A stretch of DNA of 64,000 nucleotides. Origin: Thalassotalea crassostreae. Its GTDB lineage: Bacteria > Pseudomonadota > Gammaproteobacteria > Enterobacterales > Alteromonadaceae. The DNA is taken from contig NZ_CP017689.1 in NCBI RefSeq assembly GCF_001831495.1, positions 1,798,001 through 1,862,000 of the forward strand. The letters run 5' to 3'. Position numbers and translations under genes: made by a program. Under the pieces are notes generated by a model, which was given only the letters and a program-made list of their open reading frames with translations, searched no databases and was not told the origin of the DNA. This document shows, in pieces, positions 42,520-55,600 of this stretch (the first letter of the stretch is position 1; each line of letters starts with the position of its first letter).

Positions 42520-45500
42520 ATGTATAATACTATGAAAGTATTAATAAAAAAGATGTGCTATGTTGTTTTCTGTGGTGGCGCATTGATGTTAAGTACAAAT
42601 GTTTTAGCAGTAACTCAGCAAGCTCAACTATTTAGCCACACCAATCGAGACGTAGATTTTTCCAATTATACCGATTTAACAGAGCATTTATCGCAACCCG
42701 CAGTAAATACTATCGTTCAAGACAAATTGGGATTTATATGGTTAGGAAACCAAATTGGCCTAAATCGTTTTGATGGCATTAATTCAAAAACCTATACTAA
42801 AAACTCCGGTCAGCCAAATAGCCTAGAAAGTAATTGGGTACATAAAGTATTTGTCGACTCAGAAGAGCGTTTGTGGGTTCTTGGAAACGGCGGAATAAGT
42901 CTTTATTTACCAGAAATAGATGGCTTCCAAAATCTTAACCAAGATAAAAAATATAGCGACGTTTTGACCGATCTATATAAAGCTATCGCAGAAGATAGCG
43001 ATGGTAATATCTGGTTTGCAGGTATGTCCCATTATTTATACCGGTTAGACACCAAAACATCGGCTATTAGCCGTATTCAAATATCAACAAACAAAGAACT
43101 TGAGGTAACTGACTTGATGTTTGCTGCCGATGGAAAACTTTGGCTCACTTCCAATATTGGTCTTTTTATTAAAGATAATGATGAACAAATTGTTAGCTAT
43201 GAAACTCAAGGCGATAATGGCATACCGTCAACGAAACTCAATGCCGTTTTTCAAGATAGTAATGGTATCAATTGGATCGCGACAAAAGATGCAGGCGTGT
43301 TTCAATTTGACTTAACAATCGGTGTATTAGAATCGTTTTCTTTTGACGAAAATAATTCGAAAAGTTTATGTTCTAATGATGTTAGAGACATCATAGAAGA
43401 TAACAATTTAAATTTGTGGTTTGGCACAGGACAAGGGCTATGCAAGTTAAACCAATCGACGAATGAATTTAAACGTTTTGTTAATAATACAGCAAGACCA
43501 AGAAGCCTAGTAGATGATAGGGTTCAAGCGCTATATCAAGACGCGGGTGGTGTTCTTTGGGTTGGTACCTATGCTGGTGTAAGCCGCTGGAACGCTGATT
43601 TAATTCCGTTTAACCATATCAATACCAACTTTGAAGAGGGGAAATACCTTTCATCCAACATCATCGCAGCATTTGAACAAGATAATAATGGCAATATTTA
43701 TGTCGGTACATGGGGCGGAGGGTTAAATATAATCAACCCAACAACTGGCGAGACAAGTTTTATCAACTCCAGTAAAGGTGATATAGGCGCATTACAAGAT
43801 AATCGCGTAATGAGTTTGCTAATCGACAGTAAAGAAAACCTTTGGGTGGGTACGTTTGCTGAGGGCATACAAATTAAAAGTTCCGACAGCAATATTTTCA
43901 AAACTCTAAGCCATGATGAAGCTGACAAAACAACCATCAGTAGCAATGCAATTAGTAAAATCATTGAATTATCCGACGGTACTATCGTGATAGCAACGTT
44001 TGGTGGTGGTATTAATTTGATTGATAGCAAGGGTAAAATAAAGCGTGTATCTACTCAAAACAAAGGGCCTTATGGTTTATCTTCTGACAAAGTCCTTGAC
44101 GTAATAGAAGGCTATGAAAATGATTTATGGATTGCTACACGCAGTGGTGGCGTAAATCGTTACAACATAGATACTGGGCTGGTCGACTATTTTCGAGTAG
44201 AAGATAGTGGCCTTGATGGGATGAAAACCAATAAAACAGTAAGTTTACTAAAGACTGAACATTACATTTGGGTAGCAACTCAAGATTCGGGATTAGCGAG
44301 AATTGCACGTGATTCTATTGTATCAACAGACTTTAAATTTGAATTTATTGGAATAGAGAAAGGCTTGCCTAGCAATTTCACCTACGCTTTAGTTGAAGAC
44401 GACTTTGGCTTTATTTGGGTAACCCATACGGAGGGGTTAACTCGATTGTCTGCAGACACACTTGAAATCGATAATTTTAATACTTCCCATGGTGTACAGG
44501 GTAAAGACTTTAATAGCGGTGCATATTTTAAGGCTGATGATGGCAGGATCTTTTTTGGCGGCCCAAATGGTTTTAATACTTTTAATCCTAAACATATCCC
44601 GATCAATAATCATCAACCAGCGATACGCTTAACTAACTTTTCAAAATTTAACGAATCTATCCCTTTACATCAAATATTTAACAAAGATGAAATTTTGGAG
44701 TTAGATCATTTTGAATCGTTTCTGATATTTGAATTCGCGGCCCTTGATTACACAAAACCAGAAGATAATCAGTATCAATACAAAATGGAAGGGTGGAAAG
44801 ACGAGTGGATTGATTCGGGAACGAATAACCGCATCATGTTTACTAGCTTACCTTATGGTGATTATAAGTTTAGAATACGAGGCTCAAACAACGACGGAGT
44901 TTGGAGTAAACAAGAACTAGTAATACCAATTAAAGTAAATCCTCCGTGGTGGTTTACCAACAGCGCTTATGTGTTTTATCTATTTTTGTCATTTTTATTG
45001 ATCGTTTTATTTATATCACGAGCCAAACAAAAACAACGTCAACAATTAGAATATCAAGCCCAACTTCAATCTGAGGTCGCCCAACGAACAGCGGAATTAC
45101 AAATGGCTAATGTCGCATTAGAACATGCTGTAATTGAAACAAATAGTGCTAAAGAACAAGCAGAGACAGCAGCCCGAACTAAGGCGAATTTCTTAGCGAC
45201 AATGAGTCATGAAATCCGTACACCAATGAATAGTATTATTGGTATGAGTGATTTACTAATGAAAACAGGCTTAAATCGAGCACAAAATCGATACGCGCAA
45301 TCAGTGCAACGAGCAAGTGAAATGCTGTTAGAGCTAATCAATGATATTCTTGATTTCTCAAAGATAGATGCTGAAAAAGTTGAATTAGAAATTGCCGAAG
45401 TTAATCTTCATGAACTAATTGAAGAAACGGCATTTTTGTTTGCTAATAAAGCCCATAAAAGTGGTGTTGAACTTACCGTTTCTATTTCGATGGATACACC

Positions 45501-47088
45501 TCAAATGGTCTTAGGGGATGAACTAAGAATCCGACAAGTTATCACTAATATCATAGGAAACGCAGTTAAATTTACTTTAAGTGGCAGTGTAGAAGTTAGT
45601 TGTTTTGTACGTTCAGGCAATATAGAAATAAACGTGATTGATACCGGCTGTGGTATATCGGACCAAAATCAAAACAAAGTTTTCAATGCTTTTAAGCAAG
45701 AAGACAGTTCTACTACAAGACGATTTGGCGGAACAGGTTTAGGCTTAGCGATTAGTAAGCGTTTAGTTAAACTAATGGACGGTGAGATTTCACTAAAATC
45801 TACAGTCAACCAAGGTTCTACGTTTACTATTTCACTGCCATTACCGACATTCAAGGATACAGTCTTTATTAATTCGGTTGACGTTGAACAACACGTGGTA
45901 GTGATGACTGAAAGTGACGTCGTAAAGCGTATGGCTTCAAATGCTTTAAATCGTTTACAGCTTGACCATACAATAGCAACTAATGTTGCAGAGGTTGAGA
46001 AAGTACACGCATTATATGATGATGCCATCTTTTTGATAGATAACGAGCAATTGTCCGCTACACCGTGTTATAAGTTTGCCAAAACGGTAGAGAAGCAAGT
46101 GATAGTGATGGGTACGACGATGTCTCAAAATCGTTTACTTGATCATGGCTACTACATCGAGAAACCATTGCGTAAAAATGTACTACTTGAAATATTACAA
46201 GATTGTATACATGGAAAACAGAGTTCTACTGAAGAAAATTCGGAGTTAATGTTTGCCGATATAGTGGAATTTAAGGCTAGAATACTGTTAGTAGAAGATG
46301 TGGTTACCAATCAAGAAGTTGCTAAAGCAATGTTACACTTGTTTGGTTGTGAAGTTGATATTGCCGATAATGGCGCTATTGCAGTTGAGCTGGTAAAAGC
46401 CAATTATTACGATTTGATCTTCATGGATTGTCAGATGCCTGTCATGGATGGCTTTGAAGCAACCGTAGAAATTAGAAAACTACAACAATCTTTGAATCAA
46501 GAAGATACGCCAATCATCGCATTGACTGCTGGCGTCGGATTAGGCTACGAAGAAAAATGCCTTCAAGCAGGAATGAATTCACATGCCTATAAGCCTTTTA
46601 CCACTAAACAATTGTTGAGAGTTTTAAAAACTTATTTATCTGGCCTTATCGTTGCAATTGCTCCTGATGATGAAGTTCAAATTGAAGATGTCGATCAACA
46701 AGGATATGCTGAAGAGACAAATATTGAAGAGAATGAGTTAATTGATTTAGCGGCAATAGATGCAATCAGAGAGATCGAAAAACTTACGGGTAAATCAATT
46801 TATCCAAAAGTATTTGTTAAATTCAAAGCAGAGTTTTCAGGTAAGCTGGTAAAGCTTAAAGAAACCTTAGCTATAAATGATAATGAAGAAGTACGTAAAC
46901 TTGCCCATGGAATGAAGTCGCTAGCGGCGAATCTTGGAGCAAAAGAGCTTTCACAATTATCAGTTCAAATTGAGCAGTACGCGCATTCTAACGAGTTGCA
47001 TTTGTGCGTAAGAATTGTAGAAAAGCTGGAAACAGTGTTTCAACAAACGAAAATAATACTTGAAGATGTTGCTAGGGAACTAGTATGA
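42520..47088 (+). CDS. Giant hybrid sensor histidine kinase with sensory propeller
   Basis: 1522 residues. A signal/anchor helix (about 10-30) precedes a periplasmic sensor of Reg_prop repeats (about 50-700, recurrent IWxGTxxGGL patterns making two propellers), a Y_Y_Y domain (about 735-805) and a membrane helix (about 813-833). Then come a coiled coil, HisKA with phospho-acceptor His897 ([10 protein letters not shown]), HATPase ([27 protein letters not shown]), a receiver with Asp1303 ([11 protein letters not shown]) and an HPt domain with His1463 (AHGMKS). A complete four-step phosphorelay in one protein. Propeller kinases of this kind often sense extracellular glycans or peptides. The stop overlaps the next start (ATGA). 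Confidence 0.95.
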   Translation: MYNTMKVLIKKMCYVVFCGGALMLSTNVLAVTQQAQLFSHTNRDVDFSNYTDLTEHLSQPAVNTIVQDKLGFIWLGNQIGLNRFDGINSKTYTKNSGQPNSLESNWVHKVFVDSEERLWVLGNGGISLYLPEIDGFQNLNQDKKYSDVLTDLYKAIAEDSDGNIWFAGMSHYLYRLDTKTSAISRIQISTNKELEVTDLMFAADGKLWLTSNIGLFIKDNDEQIVSYETQGDNGIPSTKLNAVFQDSNGINWIATKDAGVFQFDLTIGVLESFSFDENNSKSLCSNDVRDIIEDNNLNLWFGTGQGLCKLNQSTNEFKRFVNNTARPRSLVDDRVQALYQDAGGVLWVGTYAGVSRWNADLIPFNHINTNFEEGKYLSSNIIAAFEQDNNGNIYVGTWGGGLNIINPTTGETSFINSSKGDIGALQDNRVMSLLIDSKENLWVGTFAEGIQIKSSDSNIFKTLSHDEADKTTISSNAISKIIELSDGTIVIATFGGGINLIDSKGKIKRVSTQNKGPYGLSSDKVLDVIEGYENDLWIATRSGGVNRYNIDTGLVDYFRVEDSGLDGMKTNKTVSLLKTEHYIWVATQDSGLARIARDSIVSTDFKFEFIGIEKGLPSNFTYALVEDDFGFIWVTHTEGLTRLSADTLEIDNFNTSHGVQGKDFNSGAYFKADDGRIFFGGPNGFNTFNPKHIPINNHQPAIRLTNFSKFNESIPLHQIFNKDEILELDHFESFLIFEFAALDYTKPEDNQYQYKMEGWKDEWIDSGTNNRIMFTSLPYGDYKFRIRGSNNDGVWSKQELVIPIKVNPPWWFTNSAYVFYLFLSFLLIVLFISRAKQKQRQQLEYQAQLQSEVAQRTAELQMANVALEHAVIETNSAKEQAETAARTKANFLATMSHEIRTPMNSIIGMSDLLMKTGLNRAQNRYAQSVQRASEMLLELINDILDFSKIDAEKVELEIAEVNLHELIEETAFLFANKAHKSGVELTVSISMDTPQMVLGDELRIRQVITNIIGNAVKFTLSGSVEVSCFVRSGNIEINVIDTGCGISDQNQNKVFNAFKQEDSSTTRRFGGTGLGLAISKRLVKLMDGEISLKSTVNQGSTFTISLPLPTFKDTVFINSVDVEQHVVVMTESDVVKRMASNALNRLQLDHTIATNVAEVEKVHALYDDAIFLIDNEQLSATPCYKFAKTVEKQVIVMGTTMSQNRLLDHGYYIEKPLRKNVLLEILQDCIHGKQSSTEENSELMFADIVEFKARILLVEDVVTNQEVAKAMLHLFGCEVDIADNGAIAVELVKANYYDLIFMDCQMPVMDGFEATVEIRKLQQSLNQEDTPIIALTAGVGLGYEEKCLQAGMNSHAYKPFTTKQLLRVLKTYLSGLIVAIAPDDEVQIEDVDQQGYAEETNIEENELIDLAAIDAIREIEKLTGKSIYPKVFVKFKAEFSGKLVKLKETLAINDNEEVRKLAHGMKSLAANLGAKELSQLSVQIEQYAHSNELHLCVRIVEKLETVFQQTKIILEDVARELV

Positions 47089-48863
47089 GTAATGAAGAAT
47101 TAAAAGATTTTTGTGGCGCGAAAGTATTGGTCTGCGACGATGATCCTACCTATTTAATGTTAATGCGAGATACACTTGAAGCAGAAGGCTTTGTTGTATA
47201 CGAAGCAGCTGACGGCGATCAAGCAATTTTGCAATTTGAGCATGTTATCCCTGATATCGTTTTACTTGATGTCGAAATGCCAGGCTTAAGCGGTTATCAG
47301 GTGTGCGAGCGCATTCGCGATCATAAAAAAGGCCATGATGTGCCAATTTTAATGGTTACTGGTGCCGATGATTACCAGTCGATTTTAAAAGCTTATGATA
47401 TTGGTGCAACTGACTTTTTACCTAAGCCTATTCGTTGGCCTATGATTGGCCATAGAGTGCGCTATATGTTGCGTAGTCAAAATGCTGTTAGCGATCTAAA
47501 AGAATCTCAAGATCGATTAAAGTACCTCGCTTATTACGATAGTTTAACTGGTTTACCTAACAGGCAAAACTTTAACGAACATCTGGAGCGTTTCTTATTA
47601 TTGGCTAATAGAGGCGAATACCATGTTGGTGTTTTGTTTATTGACCTTGATCGTTTTAAACGAATCAACGATACCCTAGGCCATAATTTCGGTGATAAAG
47701 TGCTTAAAAAGATCGCCAAGATCCTAGACAGTAATATCAGGAATTGCGATTTAATCGCCCGATCACCAGATCAAATTCCTGAAACTAAAGTTGCTCGTCT
47801 TGGCGGCGATGAATTTACCGTATTTCTATCTCGTGTCGATAGTATTGATGATATTGCCCAGGTAGCACAGCGCATCATCGAAGAAGTTTCAGAGCCGATA
47901 ATGATTGAGCAATACGAGGTTTCAGTAACGCCGAGTATTGGTATTTCAGTTTATCCAAATGATGGCCATACAGTTACCAATTTAATGAAAAATGCTGATG
48001 TCGCTATGTATCATGCAAAAGAACAAGGGCGCAGTTGTTTCAAGTTCTATTCTGATTCACTTAACAGTCGCGCGAAAGAGCGATTACATCTAGAACAGGC
48101 GCTCAGAGGTGCCATCGAAAACGATGAGTTTGAATTGTACTATCAACCGCAGATGGATACTCGCGATTCAAGTATTGCTGGTGTAGAAGCGTTAATTAGA
48201 TGGAATAATCCAAAACTCGGTATTGTTTCACCAGCGGAGTTTATACCAGTCGCTGAAGAAACCGGGATGATAATAAAAATTGGTGAATGGGTATTAAGAC
48301 AAGCATGTTTTCAAGCTAAGCAATGGCTCGATAAAGGTTTTTCAGATTTTCAAATGTCAATAAACCTGTCAGCAGTGCAGTTTAAACGTGGAACCTTGGT
48401 AGGATTAATACAATCGGTATTAAAAAATACGGGTTTACCACCACAGATGCTAAAATTAGAAATAACTGAAAGTGCGGTAATGACTGATGTAGAAGAAAAT
48501 ATTGTTCGTTTGCAACAGATCAAAACCTTAGGAGTAGGCATTGCCGTTGATGATTTTGGTACTGGCTATTCTTCGTTGAGTTACCTGAAGAAGTTTCCAA
48601 TTGATACGTTGAAAATAGATCGTTCTTTTATCGCTGACATTAACCGTAATAACGATATTGCTATAGTCAAAGCGATATTAGCACTGGCGGAATCGCTCGG
48701 TTTAGATGTCGTCGCTGAAGGTGTTGAAAACCAAGAACAATTGAGAATTTTAAACGAGAATAATTGTTTTTACATACAAGGCTATTTGTTTAGCAAGCCG
48801 TTAGATGCACAATCTTGTGAAGCGCTGTTGATTAACGATCGCGTTTTAGATATTAGTAAGTAG
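47085..48863 (+). CDS. Response regulator with GGDEF and EAL domains
   Basis: 592 residues. Receiver (about 10-130) with phospho-acceptor Asp in VLLDVEMPG near residue 61. GGDEF domain with an intact GGDEF at 240-244 and [14 protein letters not shown] ahead of it; the usual RxxD inhibitory site is not seen upstream (IPET in its place). EAL domain with EAL at 368-370 (VEALIRW) and [13 protein letters not shown]. Both c-di-GMP synthesis and breakdown motifs look intact, so net output is uncertain. It overlaps the kinase gene by 4 bases and is its likely phosphorelay target. Confidence 0.95.
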   Translation: MSNEELKDFCGAKVLVCDDDPTYLMLMRDTLEAEGFVVYEAADGDQAILQFEHVIPDIVLLDVEMPGLSGYQVCERIRDHKKGHDVPILMVTGADDYQSILKAYDIGATDFLPKPIRWPMIGHRVRYMLRSQNAVSDLKESQDRLKYLAYYDSLTGLPNRQNFNEHLERFLLLANRGEYHVGVLFIDLDRFKRINDTLGHNFGDKVLKKIAKILDSNIRNCDLIARSPDQIPETKVARLGGDEFTVFLSRVDSIDDIAQVAQRIIEEVSEPIMIEQYEVSVTPSIGISVYPNDGHTVTNLMKNADVAMYHAKEQGRSCFKFYSDSLNSRAKERLHLEQALRGAIENDEFELYYQPQMDTRDSSIAGVEALIRWNNPKLGIVSPAEFIPVAEETGMIIKIGEWVLRQACFQAKQWLDKGFSDFQMSINLSAVQFKRGTLVGLIQSVLKNTGLPPQMLKLEITESAVMTDVEENIVRLQQIKTLGVGIAVDDFGTGYSSLSYLKKFPIDTLKIDRSFIADINRNNDIAIVKAILALAESLGLDVVAEGVENQEQLRILNENNCFYIQGYLFSKPLDAQSCEALLINDRVLDISK

Positions 48864-48875
48864 TAAGTTGAATTA

Positions 48876-51800
48876 ATGACAATAACAAAAATAATAAAAA
48901 ATAGTGACGTTCAAGCTAACAAACATGCTTATGTTTATGGTGAAAATGAGCATTTTGGAAAACTATTAGATTTATTGGCAACACTGGGTTACCAAGTAAA
49001 AGTATTAGCTAATCTAAATTTAAGTTTTATCGACGATAATCATCGAATTAATGGGCATTTACTGTTTATTGACAACAATTTATTAGCTGAACAATCGATA
49101 GATAAGTCAACACTTTGTCAATCAATTGATGGTGTCGTTTATATCGTTAATAATCATACTGAGACAGATCTTGAAAGCAATCTCGAAAACCAAATCGAAG
49201 AGAATACTAAATCAATATATACCTATTTAAATCTTCACCAATCTGTCGAACAAATCAGCGCACTGATTAAATTTGGCATTTATAAATCGAATTTTAGTAA
49301 AACTCATATCCAGCAAAATAATTTGTTAACTCAAGCTGTAGACTGTATTAGCGATTATGTTATTTATCTTGATGATACAGGAGCGGTTACCGCGCTGAGC
49401 AATGCTGCGCAAGTTCTTTTTGATGATAATGAGCATAGCTTGATTGATGGTGCGCCATGGTATATCGGTCAGCCTTGGTACAAAGTAATCAATTCTCGTG
49501 AAGATCTTACGTCACAGCATTCACAACAATTTATTGCCGCGGCGATTAAAGTTAATGCGGTGACTAAGCTACAACCTATAGCGATCAAGACTATAAGCAA
49601 TTCTAGTGTGTTAGTCGACGGTATTATTGGACCAATTAAACAACGAGGCGTTCGCAGTGGCTCAATAATAATGCTACGTAAACTCACAAGTTTAGATAAT
49701 TTACCTAAGGTTTTAGAATTAAAACCGTTGACTCATAAAAACGCCAATGAAGAAAGTAGGGTTTCAGGGATATTACTGTTTAGCCCAGATGATTTTAACA
49801 AAATAAACTTGAAATATGGTCGTGAAGTTGGCGATCAAGTGTTGTATCAAATTGGTAAGCTTTTACGTAATTTTGTTCGCCCAAGTGATATGACGTCACA
49901 TTATGGTGGAACCATGTTCTTGTTAATGTTTTCTAGTGCAAGTGAAGAGCAAATTGTTAACATTACCAATAAGTTACGTGAGTTACTAAATGAGTATCGA
50001 TTTAATCAACAATCATTAAATTTAAAATTTAGTTTCGGTCTCGCAGTGAATAACGAACATATAAATTATTCACCAATTGAACTGTTTTACTTTGCTAATT
50101 TTTCGTTATCTCAAGCCGGACAGTCGGGCGGTAATCGCTTAGAAAAATGGTTATTTCAAAACACCTTACAACAAATAGGTAATCTCGATAAATTAAGCGG
50201 TAAGGTGACCCAAACCGGCGATCAAGATTATCAAAAAATGTTGATGCAATGGAACATTCTCAATAACTTAAATACGCTTAACGATAAAGGCAGTTTTATC
50301 GAGCAGATTTTGAAACATTGTCTTCAAGGTTTTGATCTAGAGTCGGCTGCATTTTTTAATATAAATGATGGCTGTTACCAGTTATCGCAAGCCATTGATA
50401 AAAATGGCAAAGCCCAAACCAATGATGATGTAAGTTTCTCAGAGAATCAACTGAGCTATTTAAACTCAATCTGTGAAAATAATGAATACGGCAAAGTGTT
50501 TACCTCAATGGTAGCAAATGGTGGATTGCAAGTTGTTGTTCCTATCCGTAAGCATGATCAAATTAGTCATTTCTTATATTTTATTACTCAGCAGGATAAT
50601 TCTGTACGTATTCACGATCACCATGTATTACTTAATATTGCTGACTTTATAGCGCTTACGTTAAAGCGTTTAAACCCTAAATCATCAACAAGTTCTTCAT
50701 TGTTAAGCAATGGGGATAATTTCTGGTATCAATCTAAGAACATGCATCAATTGATGAGTGAAGTGAAAATGGTTGCTCCAACCAGTGCGACGGTGTTGAT
50801 TACTGGCGAGTCAGGAACGGGTAAAGAAGTTCTTGCTAAAAATATTCATCAGCACAGTAACCGTAAAGATAAACCATTCATTATTTTTGACTGTGGTACC
50901 GTGGTCGACAACTTAATTGAAAGTGAATTATTTGGTCATACCAAAGGCGCGTTTACCGGTGCTGATAAGAAGTCTGAGGGTAGTGTTGCAAAAGCTGACG
51001 GTGGTACTTTATTTCTTGATGAAATAGGAGAATTGCCTCTTGATATGCAGGTGAAGTTACTTAGGTTTGTTCAAGAAAAGCAATACTCGGCAGTTGGTAG
51101 TGGAGAATTAAAAAAGGTTGATGTACGTATAGTCGCCGCAACCAACGTAAATTTAAAAGAAAAGATCAAACAAGGTCTATTTAGAGAAGACCTCTATTTT
51201 AGACTCGATGTATTCAATATAAAAAATATCGCATTACGCGACCGTATCGAAGATATTGTACTCATTGCAGAATCATATTTACATGTCTATGCGGAAGAGT
51301 ATGACAAAGTGATATTGGGAATTAGCGATGAAGCGAAACAAGCGTTAATTGAATACCAATGGCCTGGAAATATTCGAGAGTTAAAAAACCTCGTACATAA
51401 GGCTGTTATCTTGTGTCAGCAAAACCAATTAAGTTGTGAACATATTGGTTTGTACCCTGCAATTAGACAACCTTCGAATCAACATTCTCTTAATCGACAT
51501 CATTCGTTTATGGGTGATAGCTATGCTATTGAACAAGTCCAAAATTCAGCGGGATTGAGTAGTTCTATTGACAGTTCGAAATTAATGTCTGATAAAGGCA
51601 ATAAGCTAAGTTATTTTAAGGATCAGACTGCCAACTCTGAAGAAGCTATTTCGGCGAAGAGTATGGAGCTAGTTAAGCTATGTATTTCTCATCAAAGTAG
51701 TATAAAGGCATTAACGCCTATAGCACCATGGGTAGAGTTTTTGTTGTATAAGAAAGCACTTGTCACTCACAATGATATTGCTCTGCAAGCATCTAATTCA

Positions 51801-52076
51801 TTGAATATTGCTGAAAGTACGTTTAGGCGACGTTGGAAGAAACTTCAGACTGCAGAAGAGCCGCAACAGTTTAAGATTTTGCAATTAAGTTATGAACTGG
51901 CGGATTTGATTTTAGAAGAAGAAGGTGAGTTTTCGAAGATTAATCGCATGAATTTAGTATTAGCAAACCATAGTCTAGAAGCAGGACTTACGATGAAGCT
52001 TGCTAGTACCTTACTAGATGTTTCTGTACCTACATTGCGAAAGCTCGTGAATACACCTGTATCAGAAGTATGTTAG
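48876..52076 (+). CDS. Sigma-54-dependent transcription activator with degenerate GGDEF domain
   Basis: 1066 residues. A PAS-like region (about 150-270) is followed by a GGDEF-fold domain (about 290-430). Its signature is GGTMF (344-348), so it is probably inactive as a cyclase. A GAF-like region (about 465-600) precedes the AAA+ domain. The AAA+ domain has Walker A GESGTGKE (644-651), the sigma-54 contact loop GAFTGA (691-696) and Walker B GGTLFLDEIGELP. The C-terminal ~180 residues hold two helix-turn-helix-like segments (DIALQASNSLNIAESTFRRRW and KLASTLLDVSVPTLRKLV) rather than a standard Fis domain. 12 bp after the GGDEF-EAL gene. It may read c-di-GMP or a small ligand and activate sigma-54 promoters. 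Confidence 0.93.
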   Translation: MTITKIIKNSDVQANKHAYVYGENEHFGKLLDLLATLGYQVKVLANLNLSFIDDNHRINGHLLFIDNNLLAEQSIDKSTLCQSIDGVVYIVNNHTETDLESNLENQIEENTKSIYTYLNLHQSVEQISALIKFGIYKSNFSKTHIQQNNLLTQAVDCISDYVIYLDDTGAVTALSNAAQVLFDDNEHSLIDGAPWYIGQPWYKVINSREDLTSQHSQQFIAAAIKVNAVTKLQPIAIKTISNSSVLVDGIIGPIKQRGVRSGSIIMLRKLTSLDNLPKVLELKPLTHKNANEESRVSGILLFSPDDFNKINLKYGREVGDQVLYQIGKLLRNFVRPSDMTSHYGGTMFLLMFSSASEEQIVNITNKLRELLNEYRFNQQSLNLKFSFGLAVNNEHINYSPIELFYFANFSLSQAGQSGGNRLEKWLFQNTLQQIGNLDKLSGKVTQTGDQDYQKMLMQWNILNNLNTLNDKGSFIEQILKHCLQGFDLESAAFFNINDGCYQLSQAIDKNGKAQTNDDVSFSENQLSYLNSICENNEYGKVFTSMVANGGLQVVVPIRKHDQISHFLYFITQQDNSVRIHDHHVLLNIADFIALTLKRLNPKSSTSSSLLSNGDNFWYQSKNMHQLMSEVKMVAPTSATVLITGESGTGKEVLAKNIHQHSNRKDKPFIIFDCGTVVDNLIESELFGHTKGAFTGADKKSEGSVAKADGGTLFLDEIGELPLDMQVKLLRFVQEKQYSAVGSGELKKVDVRIVAATNVNLKEKIKQGLFREDLYFRLDVFNIKNIALRDRIEDIVLIAESYLHVYAEEYDKVILGISDEAKQALIEYQWPGNIRELKNLVHKAVILCQQNQLSCEHIGLYPAIRQPSNQHSLNRHHSFMGDSYAIEQVQNSAGLSSSIDSSKLMSDKGNKLSYFKDQTANSEEAISAKSMELVKLCISHQSSIKALTPIAPWVEFLLYKKALVTHNDIALQASNSLNIAESTFRRRWKKLQTAEEPQQFKILQLSYELADLILEEEGEFSKINRMNLVLANHSLEAGLTMKLASTLLDVSVPTLRKLVNTPVSEVC

Positions 52077-52227
52077 CTAAACATTAGTAGAGCGATGGAT
52101 TGGACAATGTCGCGTAGTGAAATTGCGTCTAGAGCGCTATATCATAGCACCGAAAAGCGGTTGTAAACTTGAAAAAATGGAAAAAAAATCTACTATTTAA
52201 AGTAGTGAAAGCATAAAAGGAGTAGTT

Positions 52228-52560
52228 ATGACTCAAGCGCATTTTGATGATAAAACTTTTAAGTTTGAAGGTAGAACCATTGCAATTTTAAGCTATTTCA
52301 CTATTGTTGGTTGGATTGCGGCGCTGATATTACACAGTAACAATCCGACCCGTTTAGGTGCATTTCACTTGCGCCAATCATTAGGGCTTTTTCTTACCTG
52401 GGTGATTCTAAGTTTTATTCCTGTTATAGGTTGGCTACTTGCAGTCGCAATAATAGCTTTGTGGGCTATAGCATTATATGGCGCAATTGAATCACAGGAA
52501 AAAGAATTGCCTTATGTTGGTGAGTTTTTTCAGCAAAGCTTCAATTCATTGATTGAATAA
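52228..52560 (+). CDS. Small DUF4870/Tic20-like membrane protein
   Basis: 110 residues with three predicted membrane helices (about 18-36, 50-68 and 68-90). The pattern ILSYFTIVGWIAALIL...FHLRQSLGLFL and the Pro-Val-Ile-Gly turn are typical of DUF4870. Function unknown. Start with AAGGAG 8 bases upstream. Independent of recC, 95 bp downstream. Confidence 0.8.
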   Translation: MTQAHFDDKTFKFEGRTIAILSYFTIVGWIAALILHSNNPTRLGAFHLRQSLGLFLTWVILSFIPVIGWLLAVAIIALWAIALYGAIESQEKELPYVGEFFQQSFNSLIE

Positions 52561-52655
52561 TCAGCAGGCAGATATTTGTTGTCGTTTTTAGCTAGTTAAA
52601 AAGCCGTCTTTGTGATTAAATCAATTTAATACCAAAATCTATTTGAGGCATTGAT

Positions 52656-55600
52656 TTGATTTATATTTATCCTGCAAATCGCATGGAAGATTTGTTGTTA
52701 CTTTTCGATGCCGTGCAAAATAAATCTCCCCTCAATGTACTCGAACAAGAAACAGTGCTAGTTCAAAATCCGGGTATGCAACACTGGTTAAATATGCAAC
52801 AGGCAAAAATCAGTGGCATTAGCATGAATGCAAATTTTGTTTTGCCAGCACAGTTCTTATGGAAACAACTCAAAATACTTGCTGGCTCACAAGCACCAGA
52901 ACAATCACCGTATTCTCGAGAAGTATTAACGTGGCGTATTGATGCTTTATTGCAGGATGATACTATTTTGATGGAGCCTAAATGTCGTTTGGCAAATGAA
53001 TATTGGCAACCTGGTGGTGATAAAGACCCTCTCAAACGATTTCAACTTGCTACTCAACTCGCTGATCTATATGAACAATACTTAATTTATCGACCAGAGT
53101 GGATCAATGCTTGGTCTAATGGCAAAACCGTTAAAGAATTAGACAAATCCAATAAAGAGACACAACAATGGCAATCGGCAATATGGTATTTGCTTAATCA
53201 AAATATCCCATATGATCCGCTAACTTTAATCGAATTGGCTAAGAGTAACATTGAAAGTAAGAAAGAATTGTTACCTAAAAGAGTGTCTTTATTTGGTATC
53301 AATTCTATGGCTCCTATGTGGGTTGAGTTTTTAGATATGCTCGCTGATGTCGTAGATGTTCACATCTATCATCTCAATCCATGTTACGAGTATTGGGGCG
53401 ATATTAAAACTGATAAAGCACAAGCTAAACAGGCGTATATGGCTCAGGTTTCACGTTGGCCAGTTGAGTTAGACAATGAGGGCGTTAACCCGTTACTTGC
53501 GAATCTAGGCCAACAGGGAAGAGAGTTTTTATCGCAATTACACAGTATTGAAAATATTGAAATACCGCTTTATGACAATCTTATTGAAGACAGTGGTGCG
53601 GCGGAGTATACCTTGCTTGATAAAATTCAGCAGGATATTTTGACCTTAAATGATCAACGCGAGCAACCAGAGACAGGACTGATTGATAGTAGTATTACCA
53701 TTACATCAGCTCATAGTTCACTGCGAGAAGTTCAAGGCTTACATGATTATCTACTGCATTTATTTAATGAGGATAAAAACCTTACGCCAAAAGATGTATT
53801 GGTGATGTGCCCTCAAATTGAAGACTATGCCCCGTATATTGATTCTGTATTTGTTAGAGGCTGGGATGATGTTGGTGACAGAGTACCGCCGTTACCTTGT
53901 TCGATAGCCGACCGTGTCAGCAAAGATTCTGAGCCCTTAGTTGCTGCATTTAGTGAATTACTGTCAATGCCAGATAGTCGTTTTTCAATATCACAAATAA
54001 TGTCTTATCTTCGATTGTTGCCGTTGCAAATGAGATTTGGTTTAAATGAACAGCAAGTCGAATTGATCTGTGATTGGCTAGTTAAAGCGAATATACATTG
54101 GGGACTGGATGACGAACATAAAAACCAACAACTTGGTATAAACAACGCGAGTTCACAATTTACTTGGCAACAGGGTTTAGACCGGTTGTTGCTTGGTTTT
54201 GTTTATGGTGATCAGCAAGTCCTAGATGGTGATACGCTATATCTGCCTTGGGTGGAAGGCGATAATTCAATTGTATTGGGCAAGCTCATCCTGTTAATTA
54301 AACAATTGCAGATTTTAACGATTGAATTTTCAAAAGAAAAGTTGGCGAAAGACTGGCAAAAGAGTTTACTCAAATTTGTTGAACAGTTGTTTAGTGAGCA
54401 AGATTCTGATCAAGGTTATTCAATTATCACTCATGCCATCGAATCGTTAGGTGAATATTGTCAACAAGCAAGTTATTCAAGTGACATAGGTATAGAAATT
54501 GTTCGTGACTTTTTAAACAGTCATTTTTCTCAGCCTGATCCGGGGCGGCAGTTTTTGATTGGCCAAATCACATTTTGCTCGATGCTGCCAATGCGATCGA
54601 TCCCATTTAAAGTGATCGCCGTGTTAGGTTTAAATGATGGACAATACCCACGTCAAAGACAACCACTTGGTTTTGATTTAATGTCCTCCGTTAAAGCAAA
54701 AGTAGGTGACAGATCGCGTCGCGCAGATGATAGGTACCTTTTCCTTGAGGCGTTAATTTCAGCTCGACAGAATCTCTATTTAAGCTATCAGGGAAGGGAC
54801 ATAAAAAACAATAATGAGCGTCAACCTTCCATCGTTCTTCGAGAATTAATGGATTATTTGCAGCATGGCTATAATTGGACTTTTGAGTCTGTCGACGAGT
54901 CTTCAACACAATTTCGACAGCTGCCATTGCAAGTGTTTAGTCGACAAAACTATGTTTCGACCCAAGCGTTTGCAAGTTTTGATCAAAATTGGTTTAAATT
55001 GGCTAATATTGAAAAAGCAGAAGTAGAAGCAGAAGCGAATAGCACATTGCCTGAACTTGCAACTGCGCCTCAAAATGACTCACCAAACGACGTTTTGGTG
55101 ATCAGTATTTCGCAGTTCAGTCAGTTTTATAATCATTCGTTAAAGGTCTATGCTGAGCAGCGCTTAAAGCTGTTTTTTAATAAGCAACAATTAACTCTTG
55201 ATGACAGTGAACCATTTGCCACGAATCACTTAGATAAGTATCTATTTCAACAACATAGTGTCGAAAGTATACTGCTAAATAGCGACAACTATGATCCAAT
55301 ACAAGCGAAAACAGTCGCTAGGATCTCTGGCGATTTTCCTGATTCACCTTTGATAGAAGAGACCATAGATACATGGCAAAACAACATGTCTATGTTTAGT
55401 GCTCAAATCAAGTCACATATGAAGCAACTAGGCTTATCAATACATGGGCCACGATTTTATCAGTACCTGACGAACGACAGCGGTTCAAACAGTAGCGTAG
55501 AGGTGAGTGGGCAATTAGATGTTTACATCAATCAAGCAGCTTTATCTGGTGAACATATGTCGATAAATGAGAGTAACGTGATCATTGTTAAGCGACCAGC

